DNA of 64,000 nt, taken from assembly GCA_019058315.1 (NCBI GenBank), contig JAHPZH010000002.1, positions 248,001 to 312,000 of the forward strand, in the 5' to 3' direction. The stretch's first letter is position 1, and each line of letters begins with the position of its first letter. The notes under the pieces were generated by a model that was not told where the DNA came from, made no database searches, and was given only the letters and a program-made list of their open reading frames with translations. Origin of the DNA: Candidatus Helarchaeota archaeon. GTDB lineage: Archaea > Asgardarchaeota > Lokiarchaeia > Helarchaeales > RDOG01. Both the position numbers and the translations under genes were made by a program. Of this stretch, positions 44,737 to 53,661 are shown in pieces.

Positions 44737-45681
44737 TTAATCTATTGTATCTTGTTCTAAAGCTTTTATAGCAATTTCCAGACACTCTACTCCAAATTTC
44801 AACGGTACTGGATTTTTTTCATCGTATAGGAATGAATGTAGTTCTCTTTTCAAAGGCTCTTCAAAAACATAAGGTTGAGAATGTGTTTCCATTCTATAAG
44901 AGCGTTCGTTAGGTTCTAAAGTCTCTTTAACTAATTTTAGCTCTTGTGAATTATAATCTACTTCGAGAACTCCTGTCTTTCCATATATAGTCATTTTACG
45001 ATATTTTGTAGGTGTTAACCAATTAACCTCAATTAGACTGTTGGTTCCATTTTTAAATTTTAAAAGAATAAACGCAGCATCTTCATAATTTTTTAATTCC
45101 CCTTTATGAAAATACCCAAGCATACTTTCAACTTTTTCAATTTCCCCTAAAAGGATCTTATGGATATATATTTCATGGATGCCTAAATCTAGAATTACTC
45201 CATGATTCCAATGTCTATGAGGAAATCGTCCAATTCGTCTTGAACTAATCATTAATATATCATCAATTTCTTTAATTTGGTCTTTTAGGCGATCAACAAC
45301 TGGATTAAATAGTTCTATGAAACCACATGTCATCCTGATTTGATTTTCAAATTTCAATAGTTTTTTTACTGAATTTAAATCGATCCCCATCGGTTTCTCT
45401 AAAAGAAGGTCAATATTATGTTTCGCTAGGTCTTCTGCAACAATAGGTATGTATTCTGGGGGTAGGACGATACTGACTGCATCTATTTCTTCATTTTCTA
45501 ACATATCTATATGGGTTGGATACGAATTCACTCCATATTTTTCTGCAATATTACGCCTAGTTATCTCATTGGAATCACAAATTGCTTTTAAATTAGATAT
45601 TTCGTTATAAACTCGGCAATGAGCTTGTCCAAACCAGCCTACACCAATAACCGCTGTATTTTTCAAAATTTTATCTCCCAC
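44737..45681 (-). CDS. Gfo/Idh/MocA-family oxidoreductase
   Basis: 314 residues. NAD(P)-binding AVIGVGWFGQAHCRVY at the N-terminus and the EKPMG motif that supplies the catalytic Lys are present. The C-terminal half has a beta-sheet substrate domain (GVILDLGIHEIYI). Family members oxidise or epimerise sugars and inositols. An inositol- or sugar-related role would fit the phospholipid headgroup genes at 54-56 kb, but that is only a guess. Confidence 0.82.
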   Translation of the reverse strand: MGDKILKNTAVIGVGWFGQAHCRVYNEISNLKAICDSNEITRRNIAEKYGVNSYPTHIDMLENEEIDAVSIVLPPEYIPIVAEDLAKHNIDLLLEKPMGIDLNSVKKLLKFENQIRMTCGFIELFNPVVDRLKDQIKEIDDILMISSRRIGRFPHRHWNHGVILDLGIHEIYIHKILLGEIEKVESMLGYFHKGELKNYEDAAFILLKFKNGTNSLIEVNWLTPTKYRKMTIYGKTGVLEVDYNSQELKLVKETLEPNERSYRMETHSQPYVFEEPLKRELHSFLYDEKNPVPLKFGVECLEIAIKALEQDTID

Positions 45682-45808
45682 AAATTTCTAATATATTGTT
45701 CTAAAAATACCTTGATATTTGTTATAACTCCTTGTATTCTAAAATAAATTATGATATTTTTGTTAACTTATGATTAAAGGAAAATTTTAAAGCAATTTAT
45801 TCCATATT

Positions 45809-46843
45809 TTGATTTTTACACTACGTGTTTTGAGAAAAATGAAGCCATCGAAACAAGTTATTAGCGGTTCCGACTTTATTACAACACAAGAGTTGGAAAA
45901 AGAAAATCTTGAGTTGTTAATAGAAAAAGCGTTCGAACTAAAAAATGCAAAGGATCCCTCAAAATACAGCGAAATTTTAAAAAATAAAACTCTAATCATG
46001 CTTTTTTTCAACCCATCAACTCGAACACGTACCTCATTTGAAGTTGCTATGACTCAATTAGGAGGTCATGCAATTTTTATGAGTGGAAATGATATTTGGT
46101 TAGGAAAAAATTCCGAATCTGTCAAAGATACTGCTAAAGTCTTTTCTCGTTATGCAAATATAATAGCAATTCGTATGTTTCCTGATATTTCAAAAGGAAA
46201 TTATGGAACAATTAATAAAATTATGAGAGAATTCGCTGAATGGTCAGAAATACCTATTATTAATATGGAGGATGATTTATTTCATCCTTGTCAAGCACTT
46301 ACAGATATCATGACTATAAAAGAAAAACTAGGCAGCTTAAAGAATAAAAAAATTGTTATTAGCTGGGCATATCATCCAAAACCTCTCCCTGTAAGTGTAC
46401 CTAATTCCATAGTTTTGAACTCTACTCGTTTCGGTCTTGATGTAACACTATGTCATCCAAAAGGATTCGAGCTACAGCCATATATTTTAAAAACAGCAGA
46501 ACAAAACGCAAAAGATAATGGAGGATCATTTAGAATTGTAAACACAATGGAAGAAGGATACAAAGATACGGAAATTGTATATGTAAAATCTTGGGGTGCC
46601 CTACAATATTATGGTAATAATAAAGAGGAAAAAAAACTTAGACAACCATATAGGGGAAAATGGATATGCAATGAAGAAATTATGAAAAGAGCAGATAAAA
46701 ATTCTATTTTTATGCATTGCCTTCCTGTTTTAAGAAATGTGGTGGTTGAGGATGCCGTAATTGATGGTCCTCATTCTGTGGTTTATGATCAAGCAGAAAA
46801 TCGATTACATCTACAGAAAGCACTATTAAGCGAAATTGGATAA
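45809..46843 (+). CDS. Carbamoyltransferase, acetylornithine-type (knotted)
   Basis: 344 residues. Carbamoyl-phosphate loop FFNPSTRTRTSFEVA and FHPCQALTDIMTI are universal. WAYHPKPLPVSVPNS and the C-terminal HCLPVLRNVVVEDAVIDGP are typical of N-acetyl- or N-succinyl-ornithine transcarbamylases and of YgeW rather than of ArgF. The start codon is uncertain (ATG 45809, or ATG 45839 at MKPSKQVISG). The convergent M20 deacylase could remove the N-acyl group from its product. Substrate identity is inference. Confidence 0.75.
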   Translation: MIFTLRVLRKMKPSKQVISGSDFITTQELEKENLELLIEKAFELKNAKDPSKYSEILKNKTLIMLFFNPSTRTRTSFEVAMTQLGGHAIFMSGNDIWLGKNSESVKDTAKVFSRYANIIAIRMFPDISKGNYGTINKIMREFAEWSEIPIINMEDDLFHPCQALTDIMTIKEKLGSLKNKKIVISWAYHPKPLPVSVPNSIVLNSTRFGLDVTLCHPKGFELQPYILKTAEQNAKDNGGSFRIVNTMEEGYKDTEIVYVKSWGALQYYGNNKEEKKLRQPYRGKWICNEEIMKRADKNSIFMHCLPVLRNVVVEDAVIDGPHSVVYDQAENRLHLQKALLSEIG

Positions 46844-46849
46844 TTAAAT

Positions 46850-47950
46850 TTATTTCTTAACCTCTAGGAGCAGTTCGATTATTTTCTTATAAACTTTTAT
46901 TGAATTTAGAAATTCTTGAATTTCTATATATTCATTATCAGTATGTTCAGCTTGAGGATCTCCGGGACCGTAGCTAATAATCGGAATTTGCATCTTTTGT
47001 CCAATAATATTCATAAAGCAAGTACCAGTTTTTCGAAGAACTTTAGATTTTTTATTTAAAACCTCAGTAATGGCATTAATTGTAGCTTGAACAATTTTAG
47101 ATTTCTTATCGGTTCTGTATCCCTCAATTCGATTTAGTATTTCATATGAAATTTCGATTTCTTTTTTTTTCGTGAATTCTTCTAATTTTAGATCTATTTC
47201 CTTAATCAATAATTCAGAGGAAACTCCGGGTGGAAATCTAATATCAATATTTATTGAGCAACTTTCAGGTACAACATTTACAGCAGTTCCACCTTGAATT
47301 ATGGTTAAATTAGGTATTACTGAGAAAAATGGAGATTTTCCCTTATATTTTTGTTCAAAATAGTTTTTCAATTTAGTCCATAATATAGATGCTTCCTCTA
47401 TTGCATTAATATAAAGCCAAGAACTAGCTACATGTCCCTGACCTTTTTTAGATTTTATTGTAAACTTTAATCCCAACCGACCTTTATAGGCAGCACCAAT
47501 TCTATCATCTCCCCCAGGTTCTCCAAAAATTGCATAATCCACATTAAATTGATTTTTAATTAGCTGTTCTACTCCTTTCAAGCTAATTTCTTCTTCTACA
47601 AGACCAGCAAATATGATCTTCCCTTTAATGTTTTTCTTTACAAAATTTGAAATCGCTAATATCATGGCAGCAATAGAACCTTTTGCATCAACGCTACCTC
47701 TACCATAAAGTTTTTCACCTTCTATTTTAACTGGAATTTCGCCGGGAACGGTATCCATATGTGAAGAAAATAAAATTACAGGCTTATCAGAACCTATTTC
47801 GCCTATTACATTTCCCACTGGATCATTCCAAACTTTAAAACCTAATTTTTTCATTTCTTTTTTCAAAAAATCTGCAATTTTTTCTTCTTTTCCAGATGGA
47901 CTGTAAATTTCCACTAGCTTTTTTAAAAAGGCAGTCTGTTCATTATTCAA
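46850..47950 (-). CDS. M20-family deacylase (ArgE/LysK-like)
   Basis: 366 residues. Zinc ligands in LFSSHMDTVPG, the GRGSVDAKGSIAAM motif, EEEISLKGVEQL (catalytic Glu) and GEPGGDD are visible, with a dimerisation domain in between. The best fits are acetylornithine/acetylcitrulline deacetylase or [LysW]-lysine/ornithine hydrolase. It converges on the acetylornithine-type carbamoyltransferase (6-bp gap), which supports an arginine-related deacylation step. No lysW gene is present here. Confidence 0.8.
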   Translation of the reverse strand: MNNEQTAFLKKLVEIYSPSGKEEKIADFLKKEMKKLGFKVWNDPVGNVIGEIGSDKPVILFSSHMDTVPGEIPVKIEGEKLYGRGSVDAKGSIAAMILAISNFVKKNIKGKIIFAGLVEEEISLKGVEQLIKNQFNVDYAIFGEPGGDDRIGAAYKGRLGLKFTIKSKKGQGHVASSWLYINAIEEASILWTKLKNYFEQKYKGKSPFFSVIPNLTIIQGGTAVNVVPESCSINIDIRFPPGVSSELLIKEIDLKLEEFTKKKEIEISYEILNRIEGYRTDKKSKIVQATINAITEVLNKKSKVLRKTGTCFMNIIGQKMQIPIISYGPGDPQAEHTDNEYIEIQEFLNSIKVYKKIIELLLEVKK

Positions 47951-48356
47951 AGTAATACCACCCTAAAAGATAAGTAATGTAATTCAACAAAAAAAATAAT
48001 TATAAATTTTGTTTATTTTATTGCTTAAACCAAGAAAATTGTTATGTATCTAATAAATTTTCAATTTATTATAATTCAAATTCTTAAACCGTAATATAAA
48101 ATCCAAATATGAAATTACACAAATGAAATAATTTATCATGAGATTTACAATTTTTAGAGTATTTTATTATAAGAAATAAGATATTTACATTTTTTTTTGA
48201 GAAATCTATAATAATATTTGAAAAAAATTTCGAATTTCTATTCGTCTTAAAGAATTAGTTTATCTAAAAAATCTCTATTTTATTCTCTATCTAATTAAAT
48301 TTTTAATATAATACTTGTTAACTTCATTTTAACATATTCATCTCTAAAAAATCTTC
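47951..48356. other. Distal part of the actin upstream region
   Basis: A 406-base A+T-rich stretch between the divergent M20 gene and the actin control region. It has many A/T runs, including a nine-T run near 48190. I see no ORF, tRNA or long repeat. Confidence 0.4.
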
Positions 48357-48381
48357 TCATCTATACGATCTTTGTAGATGA
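48357..48381. promoter_or_regulatory. Inverted repeat upstream of the actin TATA box
   Basis: TCATCTA and TAGATGA, perfect 7-base arms separated by 11 bases. It lies 12 bases before the TATA candidate. Spacing is compatible with a dimeric regulator on one DNA face. Factor unknown. Confidence 0.35.
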
Positions 48382-48393
48382 TAATGAAAAATT

Positions 48394-48401
48394 TTTAAAT
48401 A
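48394..48401 (+). promoter_or_regulatory. TATA-box candidate of the actin gene
   Basis: TTTAAATA preceded by purine-rich GAAAAA is the best archaeal TATA/BRE match in the region. Initiation would be at about 48421-48427, leaving a ~130-base untranslated leader. Confidence 0.45.
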
Positions 48402-48423
48402 GTAGGGGAAATTTAACTACTAT
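48399..48423. promoter_or_regulatory. Inverted repeat between TATA box and predicted start of the actin transcript
   Basis: ATAGTAG and CTACTAT, perfect 7-base arms with an 11-base spacer. It overlaps the last TATA bases and ends at the predicted start site, where a bound protein would block initiation. Same arm and spacer size as the repeat at 48357-48381 and centred 42 bp from it. Confidence 0.35.
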
Positions 48424-48477
48424 AAGTGAATATTGCATAACAAATTCCAAATTTATAATAATTTGGGTTAAAACTTG

Positions 48478-48510
48478 GATTATAGAAGAAAACCGAAAGG
48501 TTCTATAATC
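48478..48510 (+). promoter_or_regulatory. GNRA-capped hairpin in the actin mRNA leader
   Basis: Outer stem GATTATAG/CTATAATC (8 bp), a 5-base bulge AAGAA on the 5' side, then inner stem AACC/GGTT capped by GAAA. It ends 46 bases before the actin ATG. The bulge lacks partners on the 3' strand, so it is not a kink-turn. Possible RNA stability or translation element. Confidence 0.45.
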
Positions 48511-48555
48511 TAAAATATTTGCTACAAAAATTTGAAAAAAAATTGGTGAAATTAT

Positions 48556-49692
48556 ATGGAAGAAGAAATATTAGGTAAACCGGTAGTAGTTGACAACGGA
48601 ACAGGTATTACCAAAAATGGTTATGCCGGTGAAGACCAACCAAGATCTGTTTTCCCAACGCTTATTGGATATCCCAAATATACATCAATTATGACCGATG
48701 TAGAGCATTACACACGTGAATACTATATTGGGGAAGAAGCATTACAACTCCGTGGTGTTTTAAGACTAAATTATCCTATTGGCCATGGTATAGTAGAAGA
48801 TTGGGGTGCTATGGAAAAAATTTGGCATTATACTTTCTACACTGATTTGAGAATTGACCCTGCAGAGCATCCAGTTCTTTTAACAGAGCCTCCCTTGAAT
48901 CCTAGACCCAATAGAGAAAAAATGTGTGAAATCATGTTTGAGACTTTTAACACTCCTGCCATCTATGTAGCAATGCAAGCAGTTTTATCATTATATGCCT
49001 CCGGTCGTACTACAGGACTTGTATGCGATTCCGGTACTGGTGTAACGCACGTTGTCCCTATTTATGAAGGATTTGCTCTTACACATGCTATCTCAAGATT
49101 GGACCTTGCAGGACGTGATATCACCGAATATTTAATGAGACTCTTGCGCCAAAGAGGTTATTCTTTAACAACTTCTGCTGAGAAAGAAATTGTTAGAGAT
49201 ATTAAAGAAAAACTTTGTTACGTAGCATTAGATCCTGAAAAAGAGCTAAAATTAGCAGAAAAAGTTTCTGGAATGGAAAAATCTTACATGCTTCCTGATG
49301 GTGAAACTCTAACTGTGGGAGTAGAAAGATTCCTTGCACCTGAAGTAGTCTTCAATCCTAGCGCAGTAGGAAAAGAAAGTCCTCCTATGGATGAAGTTAT
49401 CGTCGAAGCAGTTTCTAAATGCGATATCGATTTACGCCGAGACCTATATTCCAATATCGTCCTATCTGGCGGTTCAACTATGTTTCCAGGTCTTAAAGAA
49501 CGCTTAACAAGAGAAATAAGCGAAATGATCCCTGAAAACGTAGAGGTTAAAATTATCGCACCTCCTGAGCGAATGTATTCGGTCTGGATTGGTGGATCGA
49601 TTCTATCCTCGTTAAGAACCTTCCAGAAGATGTGGGTAACTCGTAAAGAATATAAAGAAATTGGTCCATCTGTAATACACAGATGTTTTTAA
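48556..49692 (+). CDS. Actin (Asgard lokiactin)
   Basis: 378 residues, full eukaryotic length. Phosphate-1 loop [20 protein letters not shown](Y/R) start of subdomain 2, [19 protein letters not shown], phosphate-2 loop [12 protein letters not shown], the adenosine motif [19 protein letters not shown], and a C-terminus ending VIHRCF, much like eukaryotic HRKCF. It is a true actin rather than an MreB. SD-like GGTGAA precedes ATG 48556. The long structured upstream region and T-rich terminator suggest high, controlled expression. Asgard actins form filaments that interact with profilins. The neighbour across the 3' end is a repeat protein. Confidence 0.97.
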   Translation: MEEEILGKPVVVDNGTGITKNGYAGEDQPRSVFPTLIGYPKYTSIMTDVEHYTREYYIGEEALQLRGVLRLNYPIGHGIVEDWGAMEKIWHYTFYTDLRIDPAEHPVLLTEPPLNPRPNREKMCEIMFETFNTPAIYVAMQAVLSLYASGRTTGLVCDSGTGVTHVVPIYEGFALTHAISRLDLAGRDITEYLMRLLRQRGYSLTTSAEKEIVRDIKEKLCYVALDPEKELKLAEKVSGMEKSYMLPDGETLTVGVERFLAPEVVFNPSAVGKESPPMDEVIVEAVSKCDIDLRRDLYSNIVLSGGSTMFPGLKERLTREISEMIPENVEVKIIAPPERMYSVWIGGSILSSLRTFQKMWVTRKEYKEIGPSVIHRCF

Positions 49693-49710
49693 TTCAAAAT
49701 TTAAAAAACT

Positions 49711-49726
49711 CTTTTTTTCTTTTTTT
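49711..49726 (+). terminator. T-rich terminator after actin
   Basis: Two adjacent T runs (seven and seven, broken by CT) 20 bases after the actin stop codon, in a short convergent gap. Typical archaeal termination signal. Confidence 0.5.
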
Positions 49727-49774
49727 AATTTTAATAAAAATTCTTTAAAAAATAAGATTTATTTATAATTAATA

Positions 49775-52588
49775 TTATAGAAGTTGAGGTCCTTTCTTCT
49801 TTTTTTTCTCTTCCTCTTCAATCTGCTTTTCAACTTTTTTTAGTTTCTTTAAATCTTCTTCTGATAAATCTCGATCTATTTTCAAAAATGTAGGAGCTGC
49901 TTTGGCTTTTTTTAATTCTTCTTCCTTCTCTTTTATTATTAATTGATCTTCAGACAATACAGGACGAAACACAACATCTCCTAAAAGCATCAGAAATTCA
50001 TATAATTCGATTCTTTGCAATCTTTCCTTCTTATATTCTTCTAATTCCGCCTCTTTTTTACGTCCTTCATAAGGTCTTGATGCTAATAATCCCTCTTTTT
50101 GTTCTTCGTGTTTAAGTTTATAAGTTCGGGTCTCACCGGTCTCGTCCATGTATGTCACATAACTTGCTTTATCTTTTGCAGCTTTCTCTTGTAATTCGTC
50201 AAAATAGGACTTAGTTTTTTCTTTCTTAACTTCACCAACTACACCAGATTCCTCCCAATCTTTTTGACGTTCCGAATCCAAATCCTTAAATGAAGGTTCT
50301 TTAACTTTTTTATATTTTCTTTCTACTTTTTTAAATGGTTTATAATCTTCTGCTGCATATCTTGCAGTGTCCTTTAATTCAAGCTTTCTCTTACCTTTTA
50401 ACTCTTCCGGGATATAGTCTTTAGCTTTCTCTCTTGCATCATCCTTCAATTCTAGCTTTCTTTTTCCTTTTAATTCCTCTGGAATGTAATCCATAGCCTT
50501 ATAGCGAGCATCATCCTTTAATTCAAGCTTTCTCTTATAATCTTTATACTCTTCAGGGATGTAATCTTTTATTTCATCCTTATAATCATCAGTTAATTCT
50601 AATTTTCTCTTATATTTTAACTCCTCTGGAATATAATCTTCAGCCTTATAGCGGGCATCGTCCTTCAATTCAAGTTTTTTCTTATATTTTAACTCCTCCG
50701 GGACGTAATCTTCAGCCTTATAGCGAGCATCGTCCGTTAATTCAAGTTTTCTTTTATAATCTTTATATTCTTCAGGAATATAGTCAGTAATTTCTTCCTT
50801 ATAATCCTCCGATAGTTCTAGCTTTCTTTTGTATTTTAGCTCCTCCGGGACATAATCTTCAGCCTTATAGCGAGCATCATCCGTTAATTCAAGCTTTCTT
50901 TTATAATCTTTATATTCTTCAGGAATATAGTCAGTAATTTCTTCCTTATAATCCTCCGATAGTTCTAGCTTTCTTTTGTATTTTAACTCCTCCGGGACAT
51001 AATTCTTAGCTTGATAACGTGCATCATCCGTTAATTCAAGTTTCTTTTTATAATCCTTATATTCTTCAGGAATGTAGTCAGTAATCTCTTCCTTATAATC
51101 CTCAGATAGTTCTAGTTTCCTCTTATAATCTTTATATTCTTCAGGAATATAGTCTTTAATCTCTTCCTTATAATCCTCAGATATTTCCAGTTGTCTCTTA
51201 TACTTTAACTCCTCTGGAACATAATCTTTAGCTTTATAGCGAGCATCGTCTTTTAATTCTAGTTTTCTTTTATAATCTTTATACTCTTTGGGGATGAAAT
51301 CTTTAATTTCCTCTTTGTAATCTTCAGATAATTCAAGCTTTCTTTTATAATCTTTATATTCTTCTGGAATAAAATCCTTTATTTCCGCCTTATAATCCTC
51401 TGAAATCGCTTCTCTCTCTACTTTTTTATAAGGCATAAAATCTTTTATCTCTTTCTTATAATCATCTGTAATTTCTACTTTTTCCTTTTTTGGAACAGGT
51501 TTCCAATCCTTGGCAACAAATCTAGCTGTATCTTCAATTTCCAACTTTTTCTTTGGAACACCTTTTCCCGCTGCTGCATCAAGAATATCCTTACGTTGAG
51601 CATCAATTGTTTTAAAAGTTAAACCAGTTGGAACCTTAATTTTTCCCTTAATTGTTTGTGTTTTATCAGTAATTACTGTTTCATCTTGTTTCCATTGTTC
51701 AGCCATCGTCGCATCTATTTGTTTAAAAGTCGGTCCTGTATCATCCAGAAGTTGTTTCTTCATAGCAGGAGTTTCTTGGGTTGGTAATAGGTCAGATTGC
51801 ACTGTTTCTATTCGTTTATATGTACCTTCTGTATCCTCTAATAGTTCTTTTTTGTGAACAACAGGAGTGACTCCAGGCTGTAATAGAGATTCTTTAGTAC
51901 CAAATTGTTTAACCTCATCTTGAGGATAGGTAACTGGAGTCTGTTGAGCTTTTAATTTTGATTCTATTTCCTCTTCATATTGAAGGAAAGTTGGACTAGT
52001 AGTTTCTTCTATTTTTTGTTTTGGTTGTTCTGTGGGAATTTGATAGTCGATTTGTTTTTCTACTTGTTCATAAGTTGGTATGTATGTTTCAGGTATAGGT
52101 TGTTTTGTTATTTCTGGTTGTTCTATTTGGTTTTGATAACTTATTTGACCTTCTACTTGTTTATATGTTCCTTGATAGAGGGTTTCTTCAGAGGGAGTTT
52201 GACCATATTTGGGTGAAGGTTGGATGGTTTCTGGCATTTGTTCTTCAACAGTTTCATAAGTGGGTCTATAATATTCTTCTTGTTCCACATACGTTTCTGG
52301 AGGTTGAGTTGTTGGATAATCATAAGTTTTTTGTTCCTCTATGGGGGGTTGCTCAACAACAGGTTGCTGAACAGGAGGTTGAGGATAAGTAGCTGTTTCT
52401 TTTTGAGTAATAGCGGGGGGTATTGGTTCCGTCACTTGTGTTTTAGGAATACCTTGTCTACATTGAGGGGAACAAAAATCCCCTTCTATGAAGAAGCACT
52501 TTGAGCACATAAACCCTCCACAAACAGCACATTTATAATTATGTCGAGGGTTTTTTATATTTTTTCCACAACTTGAACAAATCGGCAA
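49775..52588 (-). CDS. Large repeat protein with N-terminal zinc finger, beside actin
   Basis: 937 residues in four parts. (1) A Cys-rich finger at 4-43 (C4, C7, C20, C23, C28, C31, C39, C43). (2) A Gln/Pro/Thr-rich region (~45-340) with a recurrent short motif of the form PTYEQVE, GTYKRIE, PTFKQID. (3) 17 tandem repeats of 24-25 residues at ~345-750, alternating between type a (ELSEDYKEEIKDYIPEE) and type b (ELTDDARYKAEDYVPEE), usually joined by YKRKL. (4) A charged helical tail repeating the short motif (PSFKDLD, PTFLKID). It converges on actin with an 82-bp gap. The spacing and Tyr-Lys-rich repeats recall actin-ladder proteins such as nebulin, but the motifs are not the same. Function unknown. 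Confidence 0.85.
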   Translation of the reverse strand: MPICSSCGKNIKNPRHNYKCAVCGGFMCSKCFFIEGDFCSPQCRQGIPKTQVTEPIPPAITQKETATYPQPPVQQPVVEQPPIEEQKTYDYPTTQPPETYVEQEEYYRPTYETVEEQMPETIQPSPKYGQTPSEETLYQGTYKQVEGQISYQNQIEQPEITKQPIPETYIPTYEQVEKQIDYQIPTEQPKQKIEETTSPTFLQYEEEIESKLKAQQTPVTYPQDEVKQFGTKESLLQPGVTPVVHKKELLEDTEGTYKRIETVQSDLLPTQETPAMKKQLLDDTGPTFKQIDATMAEQWKQDETVITDKTQTIKGKIKVPTGLTFKTIDAQRKDILDAAAGKGVPKKKLEIEDTARFVAKDWKPVPKKEKVEITDDYKKEIKDFMPYKKVEREAISEDYKAEIKDFIPEEYKDYKRKLELSEDYKEEIKDFIPKEYKDYKRKLELKDDARYKAKDYVPEELKYKRQLEISEDYKEEIKDYIPEEYKDYKRKLELSEDYKEEITDYIPEEYKDYKKKLELTDDARYQAKNYVPEELKYKRKLELSEDYKEEITDYIPEEYKDYKRKLELTDDARYKAEDYVPEELKYKRKLELSEDYKEEITDYIPEEYKDYKRKLELTDDARYKAEDYVPEELKYKKKLELKDDARYKAEDYIPEELKYKRKLELTDDYKDEIKDYIPEEYKDYKRKLELKDDARYKAMDYIPEELKGKRKLELKDDAREKAKDYIPEELKGKRKLELKDTARYAAEDYKPFKKVERKYKKVKEPSFKDLDSERQKDWEESGVVGEVKKEKTKSYFDELQEKAAKDKASYVTYMDETGETRTYKLKHEEQKEGLLASRPYEGRKKEAELEEYKKERLQRIELYEFLMLLGDVVFRPVLSEDQLIIKEKEEELKKAKAAPTFLKIDRDLSEEDLKKLKKVEKQIEEEEKKKKKGPQLL

Positions 52589-52978
52589 TAAAATTCCCTC
52601 TATGGGTTATTTTATTTTCAATATTTTATGATAAATAGTACATTTTATACTTTTTGATCATTTATATTAGAAATATTAACAAATTATAAAATATAATTCC
52701 TACATTTTAATTTAGAATAAAAATATCTTTTTTCTTAAATCATATATTCGTATGATTCATTAAATTTATTGGTTTTTATACTGAATTAATAATACCTAAT
52801 TACAAATTATATTAAATATGGAATTTCCTTAAAATCATAATCAATTATAGATATTGACTTTATTCGATAAAAATATTATAAACGATGAAATAAATAATAA
52901 TGATAGAACTACTATAATTGATTAAAAACTGTTTGCAATACACACCTAAAAAATTTAGAAAAAATATGGGATATAGAT
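52589..52978. other. Intergenic region between the repeat protein and the CARF-like gene
   Basis: 390 bases, very A+T-rich, divergent, so both promoters lie here. A TATA-like AATATTATAA occurs near 52870. No ORF, hairpin or repeat stands out. Confidence 0.4.
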
Positions 52979-53647
52979 ATGGAACGTGTGGATATAGAGA
53001 AAATCATTGCTGGAGTCGAAGCCCGGCGGATTATTCTAAATTGCTTATTAGATGGGCGAAAAACAGGGAGCGAAATAAGATGGGCTCTTGCAGACAGTTT
53101 CGATAGACGAATCGATGGTGTTTCTGACACTCTTTTATATTTTAATCTCCAACACCTCGAAAACTGTGAAATTATATCTCGGACAAAAGAATGGAAACTT
53201 AAATATTCTGAAATCCACCCAAGTAAAATTCAAAGTATTCGAAGATTTTTCCACAAGATTGTACCTATTACGATAATTGGAGGAATAGATGATGATATTA
53301 CTGTTATTCGAAGCCTCCGGAGTCGTTTACGTGTTGAAAAGTCAATGACCCCGCCAGAAAAATACTTTTTCATCGGACCGGAAACCCTAAGGAGAAAAAT
53401 TGCTGGTTTATTCCCTGATGTAAAACTTTTATATGCAAAAGAAGAAATATATAAAAATCCGGCCGAATTACGCGATTTTATCAAACTAGAAATGTTAGAT
53501 CCTGAGATAATGAACAATGAAGTTATAATTGATGTCTCTTCAGGATCTAGAGTTTGTTCATTAGCATTACTTAGCCTTGCTTATGAATATGGCCTAAGAT
53601 GCATTTATCTGGACGAAAATGAGAAGTTAACTTGGTTAATTGAATAA
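52979..53647 (+). CDS. Winged-helix protein with CARF-like C-terminal domain
   Basis: 222 residues. Residues ~1-90 form a winged helix (DGRKTGSEIRWALAD, GVSDTLLYFNLQHLENCEII). The C-terminal domain is a Rossmann-like sheet starting ITIIGGIDDDITVI and ending IIDVSSGSRVCSLALLSLAYEYG, RCIYLDENEKLTWL. That D-x-S/T-x-G-x-R block followed by a helix and short strand is the pattern of CARF domains that bind cyclic oligoadenylate. No CRISPR array or cas gene is in the window, so the ligand is open. A Csa3-like regulator is the nearest known architecture, with domain order reversed. Confidence 0.6.
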   Translation: MERVDIEKIIAGVEARRIILNCLLDGRKTGSEIRWALADSFDRRIDGVSDTLLYFNLQHLENCEIISRTKEWKLKYSEIHPSKIQSIRRFFHKIVPITIIGGIDDDITVIRSLRSRLRVEKSMTPPEKYFFIGPETLRRKIAGLFPDVKLLYAKEEIYKNPAELRDFIKLEMLDPEIMNNEVIIDVSSGSRVCSLALLSLAYEYGLRCIYLDENEKLTWLIE

Positions 53648-53661
53648 ATAGCGTATTTTAA

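Noticed and set aside
47951..48356. Possible small RNA gene in the long gap before actin
   Set aside because: Only A/T runs are visible; no GC-rich stem, box C/D pair or terminator could be identified.
48478..48510. Kink-turn in the actin leader (target of L7Ae)
   Set aside because: The bulge has no opposing 3'-strand bases to make the tandem G-A pairs that define a kink-turn.
50340..51540. Regularly spaced DNA repeats resembling a CRISPR or satellite array
   Set aside because: The period is 72-75 bp in frame, encodes 24-25-residue protein repeats without stops, and there are no unique spacers of constant length.
51980..52504. Three overlapping + strand ORFs rich in Phe/Leu/Trp
   Set aside because: They are antisense to the Gln/Pro/Thr-rich region of the actin-neighbour repeat protein, lack starts with SD sites and look like membrane proteins only because of complementary codons.
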